Positions 37,364 to 45,599 of a DNA stretch of 64,000 nucleotides are shown here, one piece after another (positions within the stretch are counted from its first letter, which is position 1; the number at the start of each line of letters is the position of its first letter). Source of the stretch: Gaiella sp038230035 (GTDB lineage Bacteria; Actinomycetota; Thermoleophilia; Gaiellales; Gaiellaceae); contig JBBRNX010000018.1 of the NCBI GenBank assembly GCA_038230035.1, forward strand, positions 11,660 through 75,659, given 5' to 3'. The notes under the pieces were generated by a model. The model had not been told where the DNA came from, searched no databases, and saw only the letters and a list, made by a program, of their open reading frames with translations. The translations under genes were made by a program, and so were the position numbers.

Positions 37364-37414
37364 CGCCGCCGCGGCAACGCGGAGTGTTTCCCGGCACGAA
37401 CGCGTGCGGTTGAC

Positions 37415-37448
37415 GTATCCGTGCCTGTCACGTGACGGGCACGGATAC
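37415..37448. repeat. 34-bp near-perfect palindrome after ftsX
   Basis: GTATCCGTGCC on the left and GGCACGGATAC on the right flank the symmetric core GTCACGTGAC; only one pair deviates (T opposite G). As RNA it would form a ~15-bp hairpin, but no T-run follows, so it is either a terminator without a U-tract or a protein-binding site. Confidence 0.6.
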
Positions 37449-37492
37449 GAGACTATGACCTGTTCTCGACGAGCTTCGCCACGGGTCGTCGC

Positions 37493-37498
37493 TACGGT
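37493..37498 (+). promoter_or_regulatory. -10 element of the SUV3-like helicase gene (leaderless)
   Basis: TACGGT ends six bases before the ATG at 37505. Confidence 0.4.
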
Positions 37499-37504
37499 GG
37501 AGCG

Positions 37505-39160
37505 ATGCCGGGACGGAGGAGTGGACGTGGCCGTGCGAAGCGGCCGAGCCGCTCGGAGCGGCACGCCCGCGCGACCGCGGCTGGCGGTCGCGCTGCCGTG
37601 CGCGCGGCCGAGCGCGGCATCGAGATCGTCCTCCCACAGCGCCGTGCCCAGCCAGACAGTGTCGTCGCGCACCTCGGCCCGACGAACTCCGGCAAGACGT
37701 ACCAGGCGCTCGAGTTCCTGAAGGAACAGGGGAGAGGCGTCTACGCGGGGCCGCTACGGATGCTCGCGCAGGAGGCGCACCGCCGGCTCGCGGCCGAGAT
37801 CGGCGAGGAGCACGTCGGCCTCGTCACGGGCGAGGAGCGGGTCAACGAGAACGCGCCGATCATCTGCTGCACGGTCGAGATGGCGCCGTCGTCGGGCGAA
37901 GTGCTCGTGCTCGACGAGGTGCAGTGGGCCGACGATGACGAGCGTGGTTCGGCCTGGACGCGGCTTCTGCTCGCCGGTGACTACCGCCATATCCTGCTTC
38001 TCGGGGCGCTGGACGCGGAGCCGCTCGTCCGGCGCGCGTTTCCGGAGGTCGAGATCAAGGTTTTCGAACGGAAGCTGCCGCTCGAGTTCGTGGGTGAGCG
38101 CGCGCTGCGCGGGGTCGCGCCGGGAACCGTGCTTGTCGCGTTCAGCCGCAAGGCGGTGCTGGCGCTCGCCGGCGAGGCGAATCGGCTGCGGCCAGGGAAG
38201 ATCGCCGTGCTGTACGGCGCGATGCCGCTCGCGTCGCGCCGCGAGGAGATCGACCGCTTTCTCTCGGGCGCTGCAGAGGTGTGCGTCGCGACCGACGTTC
38301 TGGGTCACGGCGTGAATCTCCCGTGCGAGACGTTGCTGTTCGCCGAGACGACGAAGTTCGACGGGCAGGAGCGCCGCGATCTCCTGCCATGGGAGCTTGC
38401 GCAGATCGCCGGTCGGGCCGGGCGCTTCGGCCTCGTCGATCGCGGGCATGTCGGTGTGCTCACGGGAGTCGCGTGGGCCAACGCCGATCCTGGTCTGGTC
38501 GAGTCGGCTCTCGAGCCGCACGTCGAGCTTCCGAGTGGGGCTCGCGGCTACCGGATCGTCGACGAGGCACGGATTCGCCCGCGGCTCGACGACCTCGGCG
38601 TCACCGATCCACGTCATCTGGACGCTGCGCTCGCGGCGTGGCATCGGGTAGCCACAAGAGAGTGGGCATACGAGAGCTGGCTCGCCGTCGAGTCGCTGTC
38701 ACCGATCCGCGGTCGCCTGGCAGCGGTGCAACGTCGCCTGCGCGAACGGAGCCGGCGGCTGTCGCTCGAGGACACGTGGAAGCTGATCAACGCGCCGATC
38801 GACGAGGACAACGCGGAGTTGTTGGCCACCTTGGCGCTCGCGATTGCCGGAGACTCGGCTCAGCGGTCGCTTCTCGCGTTCCTCCTCGATCCGGCCCGGC
38901 TGCGTGACTCGTCGCTCGAGGAAGCCGAGCAGGCCGGGCGGGTCGCAGCGATCCTGCGCTGGTTCGCGCTCCAGTATCCAGGAGTCGGCGGTGTCACGAT
39001 CGAGGGGGCTGCCGCACTCGAGACGGCCGCTGCCGCACGCGTCGTCGCTCGACTGCGCGTCGAGGTGAGCGATCCCACGGTCGGCCGGTGTCGCTCGTGT
39101 GGCAAGACGTGCGCGCCGTGGTTCCCGCTCTGCGACCGCTGCTTCGGGCGCACGCGCTGA
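37505..39160 (+). CDS. SUV3-like superfamily 2 RNA helicase with C-terminal zinc motif
   Basis: A 551-residue helicase. A basic N-terminal tail (~1-45) precedes motif I HLGPTNSGKTYQALEFL, the SUV3-type motif YAGPLRMLAQEAHRRL, GLVTGEERVNENAPI, a DEVQ box in VLVLDEVQWADDDERG, and motifs V-VI in VATDVLGHGVNLPCETLLF and QIAGRAGRFG. The GPTNSGKT/YAGPLR combination is the hallmark of mitochondrial SUV3 helicases, which unwind RNA for degradation. The C-terminus ends with CRSCGKTCAPWFPLCDRC, a probable zinc knuckle. The target RNA and any nuclease partner are unknown; none is adjacent. Confidence 0.87.
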   Translation: MPGRRSGRGRAKRPSRSERHARATAAGGRAAVRAAERGIEIVLPQRRAQPDSVVAHLGPTNSGKTYQALEFLKEQGRGVYAGPLRMLAQEAHRRLAAEIGEEHVGLVTGEERVNENAPIICCTVEMAPSSGEVLVLDEVQWADDDERGSAWTRLLLAGDYRHILLLGALDAEPLVRRAFPEVEIKVFERKLPLEFVGERALRGVAPGTVLVAFSRKAVLALAGEANRLRPGKIAVLYGAMPLASRREEIDRFLSGAAEVCVATDVLGHGVNLPCETLLFAETTKFDGQERRDLLPWELAQIAGRAGRFGLVDRGHVGVLTGVAWANADPGLVESALEPHVELPSGARGYRIVDEARIRPRLDDLGVTDPRHLDAALAAWHRVATREWAYESWLAVESLSPIRGRLAAVQRRLRERSRRLSLEDTWKLINAPIDEDNAELLATLALAIAGDSAQRSLLAFLLDPARLRDSSLEEAEQAGRVAAILRWFALQYPGVGGVTIEGAAALETAAAARVVARLRVEVSDPTVGRCRSCGKTCAPWFPLCDRCFGRTR

Positions 39161-39162
39161 CG

Positions 39163-40269
39163 ATGGCCGAGCGAGTGCTCACGACGCGGGAGTTGAACCG
39201 CGCCCTGCTGGCGCGCCAAAACCTGCTCACTCGGTCGCGCCGGCGGCTCGTGGAGACGCTCGAGCAGGTCGGCGGCTTGCAGGCGCAGTACGCTCCGTCG
39301 GCGTACATCGGGTTGTGGTCGCGCTCGGAGGGATTTGCGCTGCGCGACCTGACCCGAGCGCTCGAGCAGCGGCGCGCAGTGCAGGCGACGCTGATGCGTT
39401 CGACGATCCACATCGTCTCTGCGCGCGACTTCTGGCCGCTCAGGGACGGCATGTGCCGCGCGCGGTGCGAGTGGTGGACGCGAACGCATGGTCGAAACGT
39501 TGCGCCCGCCGATCTCGCCTGCGCCGCCGACGCCGTCCGCGAGGCGCTTGGCAACGGGGTGCTCCGGCGCGATCAGCTCGTCGACATCTGCCGGGAGTTC
39601 GATCCGGACAGCGGCACGACCGTATGGAACGGGCTGCCGGTCGAACTGGTTCGCGTTCCACCATCCGGGACGTGGGAGCGACGCCGGGCCGACCTGTTCG
39701 CGAACGCCGAGACGTGGGTCAGACAGCCGCGCGCAGGCGAGGAGGCCGGCCTCCGGCATCTTCTGAGCCGCTACCTGGCGGGCTTCGGCCCTGCACGACT
39801 CAACGATGCAGCGAACTGGGCCGGGGTCCCAGTCTCACTGCTTTCTGCCGCTGCCGAGCATCTACAGCTGCGGCTGTTTCGAGACACGGAAGGGAGGAAG
39901 CTCGTCGATCTGCCGCGCTCGCCTCTTCCCGCGGGCGACATGCCGTCCCCCGTTCGGTTTCTGCCGACGTGGGACGCAACGTTGCTCGTCCACGCGCGGC
40001 GGACGCTGATCCTGCCGGAGGAGTTCCGCGCGACGATATTCACGACCAAGAACCCGCACTCACTCTCAACCTTCCTTGTCGACGGCGCCGTCGCGGGGAT
40101 CTGGCGCATCGAGCGCGCAGCGACCCGCGCGACACTCATGCTCGAGCCGTTCCATCGCCTTCCGACGTCGGCAGTGCTGGAGCTCCAGGACGAAGGGCAG
40201 GGTCTGCTCAGGCTCGTCGAGCCCGATGCCGTGTCGTACGCCGTGCGGGCCGGGAAGCCCGCTTCCTAG
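39163..40269 (+). CDS. Winged helix DNA-binding domain protein (HTH_42 family)
   Basis: A 368-residue protein of the 'winged helix DNA-binding domain-containing' family found across Actinobacteria (YcaQ-related; HTH_42). It begins LTTRELNRALLARQNLLTRS, has VGGLQAQYAPSAYIGLWSR, TLMRSTIHIVSARDFW, GPARLNDAANWAGVP, and ends with a domain containing FLPTWDATLLVHARR. Related proteins include the interstrand-crosslink glycosylase AlkX/YcaQ, but the catalytic residues of that enzyme were not traced here. The ATG at 39163 is chosen, two bases after the helicase stop; the frame is open upstream without similarity. Confidence 0.8.
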   Translation: MAERVLTTRELNRALLARQNLLTRSRRRLVETLEQVGGLQAQYAPSAYIGLWSRSEGFALRDLTRALEQRRAVQATLMRSTIHIVSARDFWPLRDGMCRARCEWWTRTHGRNVAPADLACAADAVREALGNGVLRRDQLVDICREFDPDSGTTVWNGLPVELVRVPPSGTWERRRADLFANAETWVRQPRAGEEAGLRHLLSRYLAGFGPARLNDAANWAGVPVSLLSAAAEHLQLRLFRDTEGRKLVDLPRSPLPAGDMPSPVRFLPTWDATLLVHARRTLILPEEFRATIFTTKNPHSLSTFLVDGAVAGIWRIERAATRATLMLEPFHRLPTSAVLELQDEGQGLLRLVEPDAVSYAVRAGKPAS

Positions 40270-40272
40270 ACT
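40267..40272 (+). promoter_or_regulatory. -10 element of smpB (leaderless)
   Basis: TAGACT overlaps the preceding gene's stop and ends six bases before the smpB ATG at 40279. Confidence 0.4.
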
Positions 40273-40278
40273 GAGATC

Positions 40279-40746
40279 ATGGCCAAGCCGACCGGAACCA
40301 AGCCGATCGCCGAGAACCGCCGCGCGCGGTACGACTACGAGCTGCTCGAGCGGTTCGAGGCCGGCATCGTTCTGACCGGCACGGAGGTCAAGTCGCTGCG
40401 CGCCGGCCAGGTGCAGCTGGCGCACGCGTACGGCGAGGTGCGCGGCGGCGAGGTGTGGCTCGTAGGGGCATCGATCGCCGAGTACAGCCAGGGCAACGTC
40501 GCGAACCACGCGCCCGAACGCGATCGCAAGCTGCTCTTGCACGCCCGCGAGATCGAGTCGCTCCATGGCCAGGTGCGGGAGAAAGGGCACACGATCGTGC
40601 CGACACGGCTCTACTTCAAGAACGGCAGGATCAAGGTCGAGCTGGCTGTAGCTCGCGGCAAGGTGCGCATCGACAAGCGACGCGACATCGCCAAGCGCGA
40701 CGCGACACGGCAGATCGACCGCGAGCTGAAGAGCCGCCGCCGCTGA
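40279..40746 (+). CDS. smpB: SsrA-binding protein SmpB
   Basis: A 155-residue tmRNA-binding protein required for trans-translation. It has the N-terminal basic KPIAENRRARYDYELLERFE, ALTGTEVKSLR-type GTEVKSLRAGQVQLAHAY, EVWLVGASIAEY, HDPERxRKLLLH-like HAPERDRKLLLHAREI, and GKVRIDKRRDIAKRDATRQI at the C-terminus, which inserts in the ribosomal decoding centre. Its RNA partner, tmRNA, is encoded 2.1 kb downstream. Confidence 0.97.
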   Translation: MAKPTGTKPIAENRRARYDYELLERFEAGIVLTGTEVKSLRAGQVQLAHAYGEVRGGEVWLVGASIAEYSQGNVANHAPERDRKLLLHAREIESLHGQVREKGHTIVPTRLYFKNGRIKVELAVARGKVRIDKRRDIAKRDATRQIDRELKSRRR

Positions 40747-40749
40747 GCC

Positions 40750-40774
40750 CGCGGGCTGACCTGGTCAGCCCGCG
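40750..40774. terminator. Bidirectional hairpin between smpB and the convergent GNAT gene
   Basis: An 11-bp perfect stem, CGCGGGCTGAC and GTCAGCCCGCG with a 3-base loop, begins three bases after the smpB stop and overlaps the last codons of the minus-strand gene. No T-run follows. Confidence 0.5.
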
Positions 40775-41677
40775 AGCGGCCCGCGGACCTTGATGAACCC
40801 GGGCTCGATCTGGTAGCCGTGCCGCTCGTTGAGCCGGCGGATCGGCTCGTTTCGCTCCTCGTTGAACGTCTTCAGGAACGCGAAGCCGTTGTCCTTCGCC
40901 CAGGCGATCTCGGCGCGTTTGGAGGCAGCCGGCGACACCCCGACCGCGCGCCGCTCGCAGCACCGCGGTGAGGTCGTGCCAGGCGACATCGCGGGCGCCG
41001 GGCTGGATCGAGAGCTTCGCCCAGCCGACAACTTCGCCCGCGAGCAGCGCGACAAACGTCGCTTCGGGCCGGTCGCTCGCGCCCTGCATGTCGTTCGCTA
41101 GCCAGTCCTGGAACGGCCAGATCTCCTCATCGCCCTGGCCCGGGATGTCCGGCGTAGCTTCGCGGCAGACCTCGTACATCGCGCGGGCGAGCTCGGGTCG
41201 CTCGGCGAATGTCACGATCTCGACGCCGGAGGGCGGGTCGACAGCAGGCGAGGCGAGTTCGGCGAGGCTCAAGGCGAGGATCGAGTCGCGCCCCACCTCG
41301 ACGAAGCCGCGGCGCGAAGCCCACGCCAGGCTCGCCTCGTCGCTGTCGCCGACAGTCCCGGTCGCTTCGGTACAGCCGCGCTCTGTGAGCCACGCGTCGA
41401 GTCGCGTGAGCACAGCAGCCCCAACTCCGGCACCTCGGGCCGCTGGCAAGACGACGACGTTCGCGCGCCCAACAGCGGGAGGCGAATGCCAGCCGACAAC
41501 GCCGAGGCCCGCACCGAGAACCTCGCCGTCGCGTCGCGCGAGCAGCCAGACCATGTCGTCGGCCTGGCGCCTCCCGTCCCTCAGCCCCTCGACCGAGTCG
41601 GGATCGTTCGGCCACACTGCGTTGCGGACAGCGACGAACTGCTCCAGCTCGCTCACGCCGATCTCGACGACTTCCAC
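40765..41677 (-). CDS. Tandem-domain GNAT acetyltransferase, frameshifted in its second domain
   Basis: From GTG 41677 the first GNAT domain is intact (LPAARGAGVGAAVLTRLDAW, SRRGFVEVGRDS), and the second begins (VAWHDLTAVLRAARGRGVAG). The frame then degenerates into Arg-rich sequence. The neighbouring frame continues the family sequence, SKRAEIAWAKDNGFAFLKTF and NEERNEPIRRLNERHGYQIE, to a stop at 40765. Removing one G at 40921-40922 (an extra C before AAA on the coding strand) gives a ~303-residue two-domain protein resembling mycothiol synthase-type acetyltransferases. TACGGT six bases before the GTG fits leaderless initiation. Confidence 0.7.
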
Positions 41678-41683
41678 CGCGAG

Positions 41684-41689
41684 ACCGTA
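41684..41689 (-). promoter_or_regulatory. -10 element of the tandem GNAT gene (leaderless)
   Basis: Minus-strand TACGGT ends six bases before the GTG at 41677. Confidence 0.35.
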
Positions 41690-41704
41690 GCTTTCCGCGC
41701 GAGC

Positions 41705-41722
41705 CGGCGAGTGGGCTCGCCG
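41705..41722 (-). terminator. Possible terminator hairpin after moxR
   Basis: CGGCGAG and CTCGCCG form a 7-bp stem with a four-base loop between the moxR stop and the start of the GNAT gene on the same strand. No U-tract is seen. Confidence 0.35.
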
Positions 41723-41744
41723 CGTCCCCTAGGACAGAACCCTA

Positions 41745-42698
41745 CTAGGGCGAGGGAACAGTCTCGAGGATCTCGTCGAGGACAGCCTGCGGTGTCGAGC
41801 CGCTGACGATCAGGCGGTGGCGGAGGACGAACGGGGCGACCGCGCGAATGTCAGCTGCCGTCACAGTGTCGCGGCCGGAGATGCGGGCGTGCGCCTTCGA
41901 CGCGGCGATGACGTGGATCGCCGCACGAGAGCTGGCCCCGAGCGCGACCTGCGGCAGCTCGCGGGTGCGGCGGACGAGGGCCACGACGTAGCGGAGGATC
42001 GGCTCCGGGGTCACCGTCGAGTCGATCTCCGTGCGCGCCTTGTCGAGTCCCGCGACGCCGAGCAGCGGCCGGATCTCGCCGAGCATGTCGGGCGCGATGC
42101 CGAGGTGCGGCAATGTGAGCATCTCGACTTCGCTCTCGTCGTCGCAGTAATCGAGCGCGATCTTGAACAGGAAACGGTCGAGCTGCGACTCGGGCAGCGG
42201 GTAGATGCCTTCGTGTTCGAACGGGTTCTGGGTGGCGATCACGAGGAACGGGTCCGGGAGCCTGTGCTGGCGCCCGTCGACTGTGACGTGGCGCTCCTGC
42301 ATCGCTTCGAGCATCGCGGCCTGCGTCCGCGGCGGCGTCCGGTTGACCTCGTCTGCGAGAACGACGTTCGCGAAGATCGGGCCGGGGAGGAAGACGTTCT
42401 CGCCATGCTTCGTCACCATCTGGCCGATGATGTGGGTCGGCGTCGTGTCCGGGGTGAACTGGATCCGTTTGAACGACGAGCCGAGGACATGGGCCATCGC
42501 ACGCGAGAGAAGCGTCTTCGCGCTTCCCGGAGGCCCTTCGATGAGGACGTGCCCGTGGGCGAGCGCCGCGACGAGCAGCAGCTCGACCGCTTCATCCTGA
42601 CCGACGACGACTTTCCGCACCTCGGCCTTCGCGGCGTCGCGCAGGCCTTGCAGGTTCTCGTAGCGCGCCTCGTGCGCACGAGAACGCAGAACGCTCAT
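41745..42698 (-). CDS. MoxR family AAA+ ATPase
   Basis: A 317-residue AAA+ ATPase. It has VVGQDEAVELLLVAALAHGH, Walker A EGPPGSAKTLLSRAM, FTPDTTPTHIIG, GPIFANVVLADEVNRTPPRT (Walker B with the MoxR-specific DEVNR), VIATQNPFEHEGIYPLPESQ, and the C-terminal lid (RISGRDTVTAADIRAVAP). MoxR ATPases act as chaperones that mature metalloenzymes or signalling complexes, usually beside VWA or DUF58 genes; none is adjacent here. The ATG at 42698 is chosen: GGAGG lies ~17 bases upstream and the upstream open frame enters the promoter and tmRNA region. Confidence 0.9.
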   Translation of the reverse strand: MSVLRSRAHEARYENLQGLRDAAKAEVRKVVVGQDEAVELLLVAALAHGHVLIEGPPGSAKTLLSRAMAHVLGSSFKRIQFTPDTTPTHIIGQMVTKHGENVFLPGPIFANVVLADEVNRTPPRTQAAMLEAMQERHVTVDGRQHRLPDPFLVIATQNPFEHEGIYPLPESQLDRFLFKIALDYCDDESEVEMLTLPHLGIAPDMLGEIRPLLGVAGLDKARTEIDSTVTPEPILRYVVALVRRTRELPQVALGASSRAAIHVIAASKAHARISGRDTVTAADIRAVAPFVLRHRLIVSGSTPQAVLDEILETVPSP

Positions 42699-42751
42699 CG
42701 TGTCGTGAGTTACCTCCACCACGCCTCCCGTCGGATACCTCTCTCCGTTAG

Positions 42752-42779
42752 ACGATAGCGCCCTGCACGGCGGATACAA
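42752..42779 (-). promoter_or_regulatory. Promoter of moxR
   Basis: On the minus strand TTGTAT (42779-42774), a 16-base spacer and TATCGT (42757-42752) form a -35/-10 pair ~54 bases upstream of the moxR ATG. Confidence 0.4.
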
Positions 42780-42832
42780 CCCCTTGCACCGAGATCGGGC
42801 CGCGAGATGGGCCACGGCGAGCGTGTGGCCGC

Positions 42833-42838
42833 TATCGT
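42833..42838 (+). promoter_or_regulatory. -10 element of the tmRNA gene
   Basis: TATCGT lies 16 bases before the mature 5' end at 42855. The same hexamer serves moxR on the other strand. Confidence 0.35.
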
Positions 42839-42854
42839 GCGGAGACACACATAC

Positions 42855-43213
42855 GGGGGCGTCCAGGTTTCGACGTGGTCGGTTCTCCGGCAGAGTTGCG
42901 AGCCGAGGTCGCCGGTTGGCCTCGTAAATCCACCGGCACAACGCAAGTGCGAAGAACGATCTCGCACTCGCCGCCTAGTAACAACTAGGTAGCGACGTCC
43001 CGCCGAGCACGGCCCGAGGCCCGGGTCGGGGCGCCAACAATCGGGCTCTGCGCAGAGGGAGAGCCAATCGCCCAAAGCGCGAGATTTCAGGATGGCTAGC
43101 CCGTCGGTAGGTCGTTCGCGAACCGGCCGCCGGGCGAATCCAAAGCGCGGACTACGCTCGTAGACGCCCTGTCGGTGCGACCGCGGACGCGGGTTCGATT
43201 CCCGCCGCCTCCA
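42855..43213 (+). ncRNA. ssrA: Transfer-messenger RNA (tmRNA)
   Basis: A one-piece tmRNA of ~359 nt that rescues stalled ribosomes with SmpB. The 5' end GGGGGCGTCCAGGTTTCGACG and the 3' end with T-arm GGGTTCGATTCCC and CGCCTCC-A form the tRNA-like acceptor; the 7-bp acceptor stem contains one G-U pair. The tag reading frame is GCA at 42943 to TAG at 42976-42978 and would encode ASAKNDLALAA, ending in the degradation signal ALAA. The CCA tail is not encoded. The exact resume codon is inferred. Confidence 0.95.
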
Positions 43214-43225
43214 TGCCGCCAAAGG

Positions 43226-43253
43226 GAACCCAGAAGGCTTCCCCTTCGGGTTC
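43226..43253 (+). terminator. Hairpin terminator after tmRNA
   Basis: GAACCC-GAAGG pairs with CCTTC-GGGTTC around a CTTCC loop, with one bulged A, starting 12 bases after the tmRNA 3' end. Confidence 0.55.
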
Positions 43254-43289
43254 TCACGTGCGGGGAACGCGGACGACCTGGCACCGGTT

Positions 43290-43949
43290 CTACAGCGTGG
43301 CGTGGATCTCCCTGAGGCCGTCGAGGATCAGGTCGAGTCCGAACTCGAAGGCGCTCACCTCTCGGTGGGGGCCGTCTGTCAGGTGCTGCTGGGCATGCTC
43401 GTAGAGATGCGGGTAGACGTCGGGGCTGATCATCCGCGAGAACCGCTCGACGAGATCCGACATCTCGGCCGGCGTGTAGGTGTGACTCGAATGCCAGAAT
43501 GAGAAGCCCAAGATGTACCCGTCGAGGACGTGGTAGGCGTGGTAGGTCGTCTCGGCGGAGAAGCCCGCGTCGCGTAGCGCGCCGAGCAGAGAGTCCATGG
43601 CGCCGAGCCGGGCGGGGCGCACGTGATCGGGCGACATCAGCAGGGCGCACGCCCAGGAGTGCCGGCGGAGCGCCTCGTAGACCGAGACGGCGCTCTTCCG
43701 GATCGCTACGTCCCAGGCCTCCCCGGCCGCGGGCTGCTTGGTCTCGTCGAGGACCAGATCGAGGATGCCGTCGAGGAGGTCGTCCTTGTTGGACACGTGG
43801 TTGTACAAGGACATGGCCTCGAACCCGAGCGTCTGGCCGAGCTTGCGCATCGTGACGGACTCGATCCCGCCCTTGTCGGCGAGGTCGAGCGCCGCCCGCA
43901 GGATCCGCTCGCGGCTGAGGGGGATGCGGGGCTGGTTGTTGACGGCCAT
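43290..43949 (-). CDS. TetR family transcriptional regulator
   Basis: A 219-residue repressor. The N-terminal helix-turn-helix is RIPLSRERILRAALDLADKG through MRKLGQTLGFEAMSLYNHVS and NKDDLLDGILD. The C-terminal ligand-binding domain is of the TetR_C_1 (tetracycline-repressor-like) type, with ALLMSPDHVRPARLGAMDSL and FGLDLILDGLREI. It diverges from the alcohol-dehydrogenase-like gene and probably represses both genes through the operator between them. The inducer is unknown. TAAGAT seven bases before the ATG suggests a leaderless mRNA. Confidence 0.9.
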   Translation of the reverse strand: MAVNNQPRIPLSRERILRAALDLADKGGIESVTMRKLGQTLGFEAMSLYNHVSNKDDLLDGILDLVLDETKQPAAGEAWDVAIRKSAVSVYEALRRHSWACALLMSPDHVRPARLGAMDSLLGALRDAGFSAETTYHAYHVLDGYILGFSFWHSSHTYTPAEMSDLVERFSRMISPDVYPHLYEHAQQHLTDGPHREVSAFEFGLDLILDGLREIHATL

Positions 43950-43999
43950 TTGACTGATCTTACGTTGTACGTTATCTTACGACGTAAGCTTACGTTGTA
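43950..43999. promoter_or_regulatory. TetR operator and divergent promoters
   Basis: This AT-rich gap holds a full plus-strand promoter, TTGACT (43950-43955), 17 bases, TATCTT (43973-43978). It also holds two direct copies of TTACGTTGTA (43960-43969, 43990-43999; 30-bp period) and the inverted repeat CTTACG-A-CGTAAG (43976-43988). Minus-strand TAAGAT (43962-43957) is the likely tetR -10. The repeats overlap both -10 elements, as expected for autorepression. Confidence 0.6.
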
Positions 44000-44044
44000 T
44001 GGGCGCTGTTGTCCGCGAGTTCACGCTTTGAGGACGAGGAGACA

Positions 44045-45037
44045 ATGACGGCAGCAGACCAAGTGGGAACGATGAAGGCGGTCGTTCACACCAGGTACGG
44101 TTCACCCGACGTCTTGGAGCTCCGGGAGGTCGAGAAGCCGGACGTCGCCGACGACGACGTGCTCGTGCGCGTCCGTGCAGCGTCCGTCAACCCGGCGGAT
44201 TGGTACGGCATTACGGGCAGGCCGTGGCTCGCACGCCCGATGATGGGGCTGCGCAAGCCCAAGTCCCCGGATGTCGCCGCCGATTTCGCGGGAACGGTCG
44301 AGGCAGTCGGCAGGGACGTCATGCAGGTCCGACCGGGGGACGAGGTGTTCGGCCGGAGCGGGACGTTCGCCGAGTACGTGTGCGTTCCCGAGGATCGAAT
44401 CGTGCAAAAACCCGCAGCCGTGACGTTCGAGCAGGCGGCCGCCGTGCCGCTCGCCGCGGTCACGGCGCTCCAGGCCCTGCGCGACAAGGGCCGGGTCGAG
44501 CCTGGGCACAAGGTCCTGGTCAACGGCGCGTCGGGAGGGGTAGGCACCTTCGCGGTGCAGATCGCCAAGGCGCTCGGAGCGGAGGTGACCGCGGTGTGCA
44601 GCACGAGGAACGTCGACCTCGTGCGCTCGCTCGGCGCCGACCACGTGATCGACTACACCCGCGAGGACTTCACGCGGGCCGACCAGCGGTACGACCTGCT
44701 GCTCGACATCGCCGGGAGCAGGTCATGGCGCGAGGTCAGGCGCGTCCTTCACCCGCAGGCGACCCTCGTCATCATCGGAGCAGCGAAGGGGACCCGACTG
44801 CTTGGGCCGCTGACTCACATGGCCATGGTCAAACTGGCGTCGGTGCGGAGCAGCCGGAAGGTCGTCTTCTTCGTGGCGAAGATCGTCAAGGCTGATCTCG
44901 AGGTCGTCCGGGAGCTGCTCGAGTCCCGGCAGGTCACTCCCGTCGTGGAGAGACGGTACGAGCTGAGCGAGACGGCCGACGCGTTCCGGCACCTGGGGGA
45001 AGGACACGCACAAGGAAAGCTCGTCATCGCCATGTGA
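44045..45037 (+). CDS. NAD(P)-dependent zinc-free alcohol dehydrogenase / quinone reductase (MDR family)
   Basis: A 330-residue medium-chain dehydrogenase/reductase. The N-terminal GroES-like domain has AVVHTRYGSPDVLELREVEK and VRVRAASVNPADWYGITGRP; the nucleotide-binding motif is VLVNGASGGVGTFAVQIAKA; and YTREDFT with LDIAGSRSW follows. The structural and catalytic zinc cysteines are absent, as in NADPH:quinone oxidoreductases. The ATG at 44045 has a GAGGACGAGGAG Shine-Dalgarno. It is probably induced through the divergent TetR regulator. Confidence 0.88.
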   Translation: MTAADQVGTMKAVVHTRYGSPDVLELREVEKPDVADDDVLVRVRAASVNPADWYGITGRPWLARPMMGLRKPKSPDVAADFAGTVEAVGRDVMQVRPGDEVFGRSGTFAEYVCVPEDRIVQKPAAVTFEQAAAVPLAAVTALQALRDKGRVEPGHKVLVNGASGGVGTFAVQIAKALGAEVTAVCSTRNVDLVRSLGADHVIDYTREDFTRADQRYDLLLDIAGSRSWREVRRVLHPQATLVIIGAAKGTRLLGPLTHMAMVKLASVRSSRKVVFFVAKIVKADLEVVRELLESRQVTPVVERRYELSETADAFRHLGEGHAQGKLVIAM

Positions 45038-45109
45038 TGTTCCGGTGCTGCGTCGCGGATCGCGGGTTAGTAGCGTTGCCCTCGTGCCTGGTCGCGAGGA
45101 ACACTGCCG

Positions 45110-45599
45110 ATGGTGACCGCCGACGAGATCGCCGGCGTCGCGATCTTCGCCGAGCTCGGTGCGCCTGAGTGCGAGCGGCTGTCCCGCGCGGCGGCCGACA
45201 TCACGCTCCAGCCGGGGGAGTACGCGGTGCACGAGGGCGGCGAGCGGGCGCTCTTTGCGGTGCTCGAGGGGCGCATCGAGGCGGTTAAGCACGACGAGGG
45301 CATCGAGCGCGTTGTCGGCGAGAGACGTCCCGGCGAGGTCTTCGGGGAAGTGCCGATCACGCTTGGGACGGTGTTCCCGGTCGGGTTCCGCGCCGCCGAG
45401 ACGTCGCGGATCATGCGCCTCGAGCCCTCTGAGTACTACGCCGTCGTCGCTGTGGCGCCGGACGTCGGGCAAGTGGTCGGCGGGCTTGCCGCCAACCGGA
45501 TCAGCGGCCCGGGCGGGCTGCAGGGTCTCGCCGCAACCGCGCCGCGGCCGCGCGCTTTCGTCATCGGGCATCGCTGGGACGCCGCCTGCACCGAGCTAA
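45110..45599 (+). pseudogene. 5' part of a cNMP-binding/thioredoxin-reductase-like fusion gene, split by an IS
   Basis: The frame from ATG 45110 begins with a cyclic-nucleotide-binding (CAP_ED) domain: ECERLSRAAADITLQPGEYA, HEGGERALFAVLEGRIEAVK, GEVFGEVPITLGTVF. It then enters a thioredoxin-like linker, RAFVIGHRWDAACTELR, at which the insertion occurs (codon CTA at 45596-45598). Reading on into the element gives 25 foreign residues before a stop. The second half resumes exactly at 46522. Together the halves make 551 residues, the usual size of this actinobacterial fusion family. Confidence 0.85.
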
